Origin: Clostridiales bacterium S5-A14a
GTDB lineage: Bacteria; Bacillota; Clostridia; Peptostreptococcales; Anaerovoracaceae
Direction of reading: 5' to 3'
NCBI GenBank assembly: GCA_000758905.1
Contig: JRNA01000017.1
Span: forward strand, 1 to 64,000
DNA: 64,000 nt
The translations under genes and the position numbers were made by a program. The notes beneath the pieces are model-generated. The model was not told the origin of the DNA. It worked only from the letters and a program-made list of their open reading frames with translations, and made no database searches. Of the stretch, positions 58,325-64,000 are shown piece by piece. Position 1 is the stretch's first letter; each line of letters begins with the position of its first letter.

Positions 58325-58747
58325 TTAGTTCAATATCTCATAATCTGAGAAGTCTACTCCGATCATCTCTTCCTTGTCAGCGGATAGACTCACAACAAAA
58401 TTCATTCCGTAGTTCTTGGAAATATTTTTGAGCCTTGTCAAAAACTCAGGAAGATCTCCCAAAGAGAAATCTGCATGTTTCAAAATGCTATCTATAAATA
58501 TTGTCTCAATATCGTGGTCAGAACTTATTATTCCGTATATAAATCCGATATATTCATCACTATTTGTTATATGCTCAAAATCTTCCATGCATACAACCCT
58601 AATACTGTATTTGAGATCATACATAAGACGAGAATTCTTATTAATAAAAATTACACTCCCCTTACTATTATCAACAGTATCATTAGCTAACTCTATCATT
58701 TGTTTGGTCTTACCGGAACCTTTATGACCTACGATTAATTTAACCAT
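58325..58747 (-). CDS. Small P-loop ATPase-like protein, unknown
   Basis: A 140-residue protein from the ATG at 58747 (GAGGTGATTTTC upstream). VGHKGSGKTKQMIELAN is a clear Walker A; ETIFIDSIL is a Walker B-like strand. It looks like a short ATPase core seen in clostridial genomes without a named role. It stands between the Nudix gene and polC on the minus strand. Confidence 0.65.
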   Translation of the reverse strand: MVKLIVGHKGSGKTKQMIELANDTVDNSKGSVIFINKNSRLMYDLKYSIRVVCMEDFEHITNSDEYIGFIYGIISSDHDIETIFIDSILKHADFSLGDLPEFLTRLKNISKNYGMNFVVSLSADKEEMIGVDFSDYEILN

Positions 58748-58847
58748 GAAAATCACCTCTCTCAAGTTATTTAATTAATTATACATTATCTACTATTCAA
58801 TTGCAATATCAAAGCAAACATAGAATTAAGAGAATTGTATCAAATTT

Positions 58848-61800
58848 CTAGAAGAAGCAGAATTGATCTGTTTCAGACAAACCTGCAAATACTCCCATAT
58901 TTTTCAGTTCTTCTACAGCTACATTTGTTAATTTCGCGCGCTTTATTGCATCCTCAATACTGCTATATGGCTCCTTCTCGTGTTCCTGCCAGAAATTATT
59001 CGCTGCATTCTCTCCCATTCCATTCACGGCAGCATAAGGAATTACGACTTTTCCATCATTTATAGTAAATTTTGTGGCATGAGAAATACCCAAAATAGGT
59101 GGCGAGAATTCAAATCCCCTTGCAAGCATTTCCTGTACAACCTCAAGAACAGTTAAAGTATTCCTCTCTTTTGCTGTAGCATTGTTGCTTTTTGTCTTTA
59201 TGATATTGCAGCAATTCTTAATCGCTTCACTGCCCTTTAGCACAGTTTCTGAATCAAAATCCTCAACGGCACTGCTAAAGAAAGCCGCATAAAATTCTTT
59301 TGGATAATATACCTTATACCATGCCATCCTCATAGACATCATTACATATGCAACCGCATGTGCTCTTGGGAACATGTATTTTATCTTGATACAAGAATCT
59401 ACATACCACTTTGGTACACCGTGATCAGACATGGTTTTCAAATCTTCATCTGTAAGATCTCTATTTTTACGCACCTTCTCCATTATTTCAAAGGCTTTCT
59501 TATTTTCTATGCCTTTTAAAATCAGATAGTTCATGATGTCATCCCTAGTGGAAATAGCTTCTCTCATAGTTGCAACACCTGATGTTATGTATTCTTTAGC
59601 ATTATTGAGCCATACGTCTGTTCCATGAGAAAATCCGGAAATCCTGACTAGGTCCGCAAATTTATCTGGCTTGGTATCATCAAGCATTTCTCTTACAAAC
59701 TTTGTGCCGAATTCTGGGATTCCATATGTTCCATGCTTTTTATCATAGCTTTCATCAATGATTTCCAAAGGTTCAGGGCCTAAAAATATTTTCATCACAT
59801 TTGGATCTTTAAGTGGTATCTTCGTTGGGTCTATATCTGTCATATCGTAAAGATGCCTAATCATTGACGGAACTGTGTGCCCCAAAATATCTAGTTTTAA
59901 GAGATTCTCGTCTATTTTGTGGTAATCAAAGTGTGTAGTGATTATATCGCTTGTAGTGTCGTTTGCAGGGTGCTGAACAGGACAAAACTCATAAATCTCA
60001 TGGCCGTCAGGTACAATTATAATACCCCCTGGATGCTGACCTGTAGTTCTTCTTACCCCTGTACAATAATTAACTAGCCTATCAACCTCATATTTATTAA
60101 CCGGCACTTGAGTTTCCTCAAAAAATTTCTTGACGTATCCATACGCGGTTTTGTCGGCTATGGTGCCTACTGTTCCAGCCTTAAATACATTCTTCTCTCC
60201 AAAAATTTCTCCAACATATTTATGCGCTTTCGCCTGATATTCGCCTGCGAAGTTCAGGTCGATATCGGGCTCTTTGTCACCATCAAAACCTAGGAAAGTT
60301 GCGAATGGAATAGTAAATCCGTCCTTATTCAGCATAGTTCCGCATTCAGGACATTTTTTGTCAGGCATGTCAATTCCACAATCGTACTGATTCATATCGC
60401 CCCACTCAAGGTATTTACAGTTAGGACATATATAGTGTGGTTCTAGTGGATTTACCTCTGTAATTCCGGCCATTGTAGCTGCAAAAGAACTGCCAACCGA
60501 ACCTCTTGAGCCAACGAGGTATCCATCTTCCATTGATTTTTTTACAAGCATCTGGGCAGCAACATACATAACTGCATATCCATTTGAGATTATGGAATCA
60601 AGTTCCTTATTAAGCCTTGTATCGATTCTCTCCGGAAGTGGATTCCCATATATTTGATGCGCCCTCTCGAGGCAACTCTTTCTAAGAATTTCTTCAGATC
60701 CTTCAATCTTTGGCGGGAATTTTCCCTTCGGAACAGGTCTAAGTTTTTCAATTGAGTCAGCAATCATCAAGGAATTGTCAATGACTATCTCCTTTGTTCT
60801 GTCACCGAGGTATGAGAATTCTTCGAGCATTTCCTCTGTTGTCCTCATATAAAGTCCCTGACCCTTCTCAGCATCCTTGTATCCCATGCCCGCCATCAAT
60901 ATATTCCTATAAATTGCAGATTCAGGCTTATCGTAGTGAGCATCCGTAGTTGCAACTGCCGGTTTCCCAAGGGCATCAGCTATTTCAACTACTTTAAGAT
61001 TGAAATTCCTCAGATCATCATTTGATTCGACAATACCCGCATCTATCATAAATCTATTATTGATGACAGGCTGTATTTCAAGATAATCGTAGAAAGATGC
61101 TATCTTTTTTATTTCCTCATCTGGCTTTCCTGCAACTATTGCTCTGAAGACTTCTCCCGCTTCACATGCCGAGCCGATGATGATGCCTTCCCTATGTTTT
61201 GTAATCACAGACTTTGGCAACCTAGGTTTCTTATAGAAATAATTTAGATGTGACAGGCTCACAAGCTTGTATATGTTTTTGAGACCCTCCTGATTCTTTG
61301 CAAGCAAAATAATATGATTTGTAGGCTTTGATTTATAATCAATCTTGCCATCTTCAGACAGCATATCTGTATCATCAAAAACATATCCTTCAAGTCCATA
61401 AATAACTTTGATATCTATCCCCTTAGCCGCAAGTTCATCTGCCCTTTTAGCGCCGTCAGGAAAACTCTGGACAACTCCGTGATCTGTAATCGCAACCGCC
61501 TTATGACCCCATTTTGCACTAATTTCTACGAGATTTTCAACCTCGTTAAGTCCATCCATCGCACTCATTTTGGTGTGTGCGTGAAGTTCTACTCTTTTTT
61601 CGCCCTGATAATTATCCTCTCTATCAATCACGGGCTCAATCTTTATCGCTTTAGCAATTACAATAGTTTCCGATTCAAATGAATCATATTGCGTGCTGCC
61701 TTCAACCATTATATTCGTACCCTTGCTAAGCTGCTTTAGCAATGGTTTCCAATTATTTTTCCCGGTAAATATTTTCACCAAAATACTGGACGTGCTATCG

Positions 61801-62606
61801 TTAATGCAAACTGAAATAAGATGCTTGCCAGATTTAAGTTCCTTATCTTCGGATTTAAAAATCATGCCTTTTACGGTTACGCTACCTAGTTCAGAGTATA
61901 TCTCTTTGATTGGCATAACATTACCGAAGTCTCCAGAGCCATATATGTTGCTCTTTGCCTGAGAATTAGATCGTTTTTTCTTAGAAGCGGATTTTAAATT
62001 ATCGCAGCCTCCAACAATGCCATCTTCTGATGAAAAACTCCCGGTCTGTGCATACAAAGCGGCTTGCTTTATCTCTTCTTTTTCTTGCTTAAGTTTTCTC
62101 TCCTTTATCTTCTCATATTCCTCTTTGTCATGTACAAACAAAACCTTTAAATCGTATCCGAATCTATTCTTTATTGCGTTATGTATAACGGATGCAGTTT
62201 TCTGATTCAAAATTTCCGTAGCACTTATACCGCAGGATTTTATTTTCAAAGTCTCGTCTTCAAGCGTAAAATTGTTAGTGCTTATAGCATTTATCCACGG
62301 TGACCTTTCGTGTGGACTATCCTTCATATTCCTTAGGATGGCTGTAATAATCTCTCTCTTTGTCTGTATCACATCTTTGTACTTAATTGAAATTTTAACA
62401 TCATCAAGTGTAGGCACAACATCCATTAAATTCAGTTTTATTCTCTCCATCACAAAATAGTCCATCACAAAATTCGTCTCTAGCTTCAAAGACAGCGTGG
62501 AATTTTCTTTCATAAAATCTGCTGAAATTAATTTATACCTATATCGATCCCTTGCATCCTCCCCAAGGTCTTTGTAATTCATTGACTTTTCAATTATTTC
62601 AATCAT
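58848..62606 (-). CDS. DNA polymerase III PolC without the exonuclease domain
   Basis: A 1252-residue replicative polymerase. The N-terminal region, OB fold (about 234-325), PHP domain starting RVELHAHTKMSAMDG, zinc ribbon (CPNCKYLEW and CPECGT), GSRGSVGSSF, catalytic PDIDLN and the C-terminal QFCFF clamp-binding tail are all there. Bacillus PolC (about 1437) has a DnaQ-like 3'-5' exonuclease inserted in the PHP domain between YGLEANIVDD and the resumption. Here YGLEGYVFDDTD (403-414) is followed after about 12 residues by SKPTNHIILLAKNQEG (426 on), so the insert is missing cleanly. Proofreading must come from another protein, if at all. Nothing suggests a frameshift. Confidence 0.95.
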   Translation of the reverse strand: MIEIIEKSMNYKDLGEDARDRYRYKLISADFMKENSTLSLKLETNFVMDYFVMERIKLNLMDVVPTLDDVKISIKYKDVIQTKREIITAILRNMKDSPHERSPWINAISTNNFTLEDETLKIKSCGISATEILNQKTASVIHNAIKNRFGYDLKVLFVHDKEEYEKIKERKLKQEKEEIKQAALYAQTGSFSSEDGIVGGCDNLKSASKKKRSNSQAKSNIYGSGDFGNVMPIKEIYSELGSVTVKGMIFKSEDKELKSGKHLISVCINDSTSSILVKIFTGKNNWKPLLKQLSKGTNIMVEGSTQYDSFESETIVIAKAIKIEPVIDREDNYQGEKRVELHAHTKMSAMDGLNEVENLVEISAKWGHKAVAITDHGVVQSFPDGAKRADELAAKGIDIKVIYGLEGYVFDDTDMLSEDGKIDYKSKPTNHIILLAKNQEGLKNIYKLVSLSHLNYFYKKPRLPKSVITKHREGIIIGSACEAGEVFRAIVAGKPDEEIKKIASFYDYLEIQPVINNRFMIDAGIVESNDDLRNFNLKVVEIADALGKPAVATTDAHYDKPESAIYRNILMAGMGYKDAEKGQGLYMRTTEEMLEEFSYLGDRTKEIVIDNSLMIADSIEKLRPVPKGKFPPKIEGSEEILRKSCLERAHQIYGNPLPERIDTRLNKELDSIISNGYAVMYVAAQMLVKKSMEDGYLVGSRGSVGSSFAATMAGITEVNPLEPHYICPNCKYLEWGDMNQYDCGIDMPDKKCPECGTMLNKDGFTIPFATFLGFDGDKEPDIDLNFAGEYQAKAHKYVGEIFGEKNVFKAGTVGTIADKTAYGYVKKFFEETQVPVNKYEVDRLVNYCTGVRRTTGQHPGGIIIVPDGHEIYEFCPVQHPANDTTSDIITTHFDYHKIDENLLKLDILGHTVPSMIRHLYDMTDIDPTKIPLKDPNVMKIFLGPEPLEIIDESYDKKHGTYGIPEFGTKFVREMLDDTKPDKFADLVRISGFSHGTDVWLNNAKEYITSGVATMREAISTRDDIMNYLILKGIENKKAFEIMEKVRKNRDLTDEDLKTMSDHGVPKWYVDSCIKIKYMFPRAHAVAYVMMSMRMAWYKVYYPKEFYAAFFSSAVEDFDSETVLKGSEAIKNCCNIIKTKSNNATAKERNTLTVLEVVQEMLARGFEFSPPILGISHATKFTINDGKVVIPYAAVNGMGENAANNFWQEHEKEPYSSIEDAIKRAKLTNVAVEELKNMGVFAGLSETDQFCFF

Positions 62607-62638
62607 TTTCTCGTCTTCTTTAAAATCCCTTAAACTAC

Positions 62639-63703
62639 CTATTTAAGCAAATCTCTATCTCTTCTAATAATACTTAAAAGTTCTTCTAGCAAATCTTCTT
62701 CCTTCACGATTTTGATTACTTCTCCCTTTGAGAAAATAATACCTTTTCCATCTCCTCCCGCGAGGCCATAGTCAGCCTCCTTTGCTTCTCCCGGGCCATT
62801 TACAACACAACCCATTACAGCAACGGTTATCGGATCATGTATACCTTCTTTCTCGAGCGCATGTTCAACATCGTTTGCCAGTTTCTCTAGGTTGATTTTT
62901 GTTCTACCGCATGTTGGACAGGAAACTAGATTTACTCTATCCTTCCTCAGCCCTATAGAGTACAAAATATCTTTTGCAAAACGCACTTCTTCTATCGGGT
63001 CTGCCGTAAGCGACACCCTCATCGTGTCACCGACTCCAGCTAAAATAAGCGATCCGAGCCCTACTGCAGATTTGAGTTTCCCTGACTTAACTGTTCCAGC
63101 TTCAGTAATTCCTATGTGAATTGGATGCTCCGTCATGGAGGCTACAAGTTTATGAGCCTCATAATTCATTTTGACATCGGATGATTTCAAAGATACAACC
63201 AGATTGTCATATCCCATATCTTCTATCAACTTCAAATTTCGAAGAGCACTCTCTGCAAGCCCCTCTGCATCTACGCAGCCACGCTTCATTACTATATCTT
63301 TTTCAAGAGAGCCTGAATTTACACCAACCCTAATTGGAATCTGGCGATTTTTAGCCGCATTTACAACCTTCTCCAAATTTTCCCTTGATCCAATATTCCC
63401 TGGATTTATTCTTATCTTATCTGCACCCTGATTGATGGCTTCGATTGCAAGTCTGTAATCAAAGTGTATATCAGCAACCATTGGTATCTCTACGCTTCTC
63501 TTAATTCTACCAAATATTTCAGCAGCTTCCATGCTCGGTACAGCAAGCCGTATTATCTGACATCCCTCATTTTCAAGCGCTTTGATCTGATTTATCAACG
63601 CATTTTCATCAAGAGGGTTTACATTTGTCATCGATTGTATCACGATCGGATTTCCACCGCCTATCATGACGTCACCTATTTTTACTATTTTCTTGCTGCT
63701 CAT
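62639..63703 (-). CDS. 4-hydroxy-3-methylbut-2-enyl diphosphate synthase IspG
   Basis: A 354-residue IspG with the TIM-barrel part (IQSMTNVNPLDENAL, VADIHFDYRLA, INPGNIGS) and the 4Fe-4S ligands in SCPTCGRTKINLE and VMGCVVNGPGEAK. It is a step of the MEP isoprenoid pathway. It overlaps rseP by 4 bases and precedes polC. Confidence 0.97.
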   Translation of the reverse strand: MSSKKIVKIGDVMIGGGNPIVIQSMTNVNPLDENALINQIKALENEGCQIIRLAVPSMEAAEIFGRIKRSVEIPMVADIHFDYRLAIEAINQGADKIRINPGNIGSRENLEKVVNAAKNRQIPIRVGVNSGSLEKDIVMKRGCVDAEGLAESALRNLKLIEDMGYDNLVVSLKSSDVKMNYEAHKLVASMTEHPIHIGITEAGTVKSGKLKSAVGLGSLILAGVGDTMRVSLTADPIEEVRFAKDILYSIGLRKDRVNLVSCPTCGRTKINLEKLANDVEHALEKEGIHDPITVAVMGCVVNGPGEAKEADYGLAGGDGKGIIFSKGEVIKIVKEEDLLEELLSIIRRDRDLLK

Positions 63704-64000
63704 ATCAGTTTACCTACATCATTTATCGTTACAATGACCGCCAAAAGTAACAACAGTCCCATACCAACGGCGTGGATTATCCCCTCGGTTCTGTCACTTA
63801 TCATTTTTCCAGTAATCGATCTGATAAAAACAAAAACAATTCTTCCACCATCTAGTGCTGGCAATGGGAGTAAATTGATGATTGCAAGGTTAAGACTCAC
63901 CAGTGCAACAAAGGCTGCTACATACTGTATCCCCAGTTTACTCGTTTGTCCTACCATCGAAACCATGCCGACAGGGCCTGCAATGTCTTTTGTTGAAATA
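63700..64000 (-). CDS. Site-2 protease RseP/RasP, C-terminal part (runs off the window)
   Basis: The frame is open to the window end, and reads STKDIAGPVGMVSMVGQ, then LLPLPALDGGR, the third catalytic-site element of S2P membrane proteases, and a C-terminal membrane helix. RseP cuts anti-sigma factors and signal peptides in the membrane. The N-terminal HEFGH part lies outside. The rseP-ispG-polC order is close to Bacillus rasP-proS-polC. Confidence 0.9.
   Translation of the reverse strand, partial: ISTKDIAGPVGMVSMVGQTSKLGIQYVAAFVALVSLNLAIINLLPLPALDGGRIVFVFIRSITGKMISDRTEGIIHAVGMGLLLLLAVIVTINDVGKLI

Overview
The window reads as a chromosomal segment of a low-GC Gram-positive anaerobe of the class Clostridia. 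The evidence is PolC-type replicase, SpoVG, PurR, RbgA, RqcP, an ECF folate transporter under a THF riboswitch, formate-THF ligase and two cell-wall-anchored surface proteins. Gene order over about 26-44 kb resembles the B. subtilis purR-spoVG-glmU-prs-pth-mfd-yabM-mazG(yabN)-rqcP(yabO) neighbourhood, but spoVT, yabP and yabQ are missing, which hints at a non-spore-former. An Eubacterium/Mogibacterium-like (Anaerovoracaceae) organism is my best guess; the 16S gene at 16.0-17.5 kb would settle it.

Layout. 0-7 kb (minus): rplS-rbgA-rnhB-fhs, an exported-type amidohydrolase family and folD. 7-12.2 kb: a Fic protein, a Nudix hydrolase overlapping a XerD-like recombinase, a candidate small RNA, a DEDD nuclease, 38-bp hairpin repeats and two unknown genes. 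12.3-18 kb (minus): a complete rRNA operon (16S, tRNA-Ile, 23S, 5S, tRNA-Glu, tRNA-Leu) behind two strong promoters. 18-21 kb: a beta-helix/Cna-B surface protein. 21-22 kb: THF riboswitch and folT. 22-26 kb: a MetA-aspartokinase fusion with an O-acetylhomoserine sulfhydrylase. 26-27.4 kb: rqcP, hup, mazG. 27.5-33.6 kb: an apparently inserted cadC-cadA-X-frdC-frdA-frdB operon. 33.7-43.7 kb: murC, stand-alone glmU acetyltransferase domain, prs, pth, mfd, an amidohydrolase and a MurJ-like flippase as one long minus-strand run. 43.9-45.2 kb: purR, spoVG. 45.4-48.8 kb: a coiled-coil/CAP surface protein. 48.8-64 kb: pyk, a YeiH exporter, a toxin-antitoxin pair, YbaK, an ABC exporter, trxB, a BMP lipoprotein, a Nudix hydrolase, a small ATPase, polC, ispG and the end of rseP.

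The genes suggest one-carbon and methionine metabolism of an amino-acid-using anaerobe: folT, fhs and folD supply and interconvert folates, and the aspartokinase/MetA fusion plus MetY make homocysteine from aspartate. Fumarate reductase offers an electron sink.

Several proteins depart from their families at key positions. The FolD has lost the canonical catalytic Lys and Gln. The XerD-like recombinase has lost Arg I and the first catalytic His. FrdA has Gln where FAD is normally attached covalently to His. PolC has no 3'-5' exonuclease insert. GlmU is only its acetyltransferase half. A small membrane-anchored protein in the frd operon carries an ApbE-type flavinylation motif. The most interesting non-coding item is a promoter-driven RNA of about 80 nt whose two hairpins show the same UCCCCU loop. 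All family calls come from reading the translated sequence; no searches were run.
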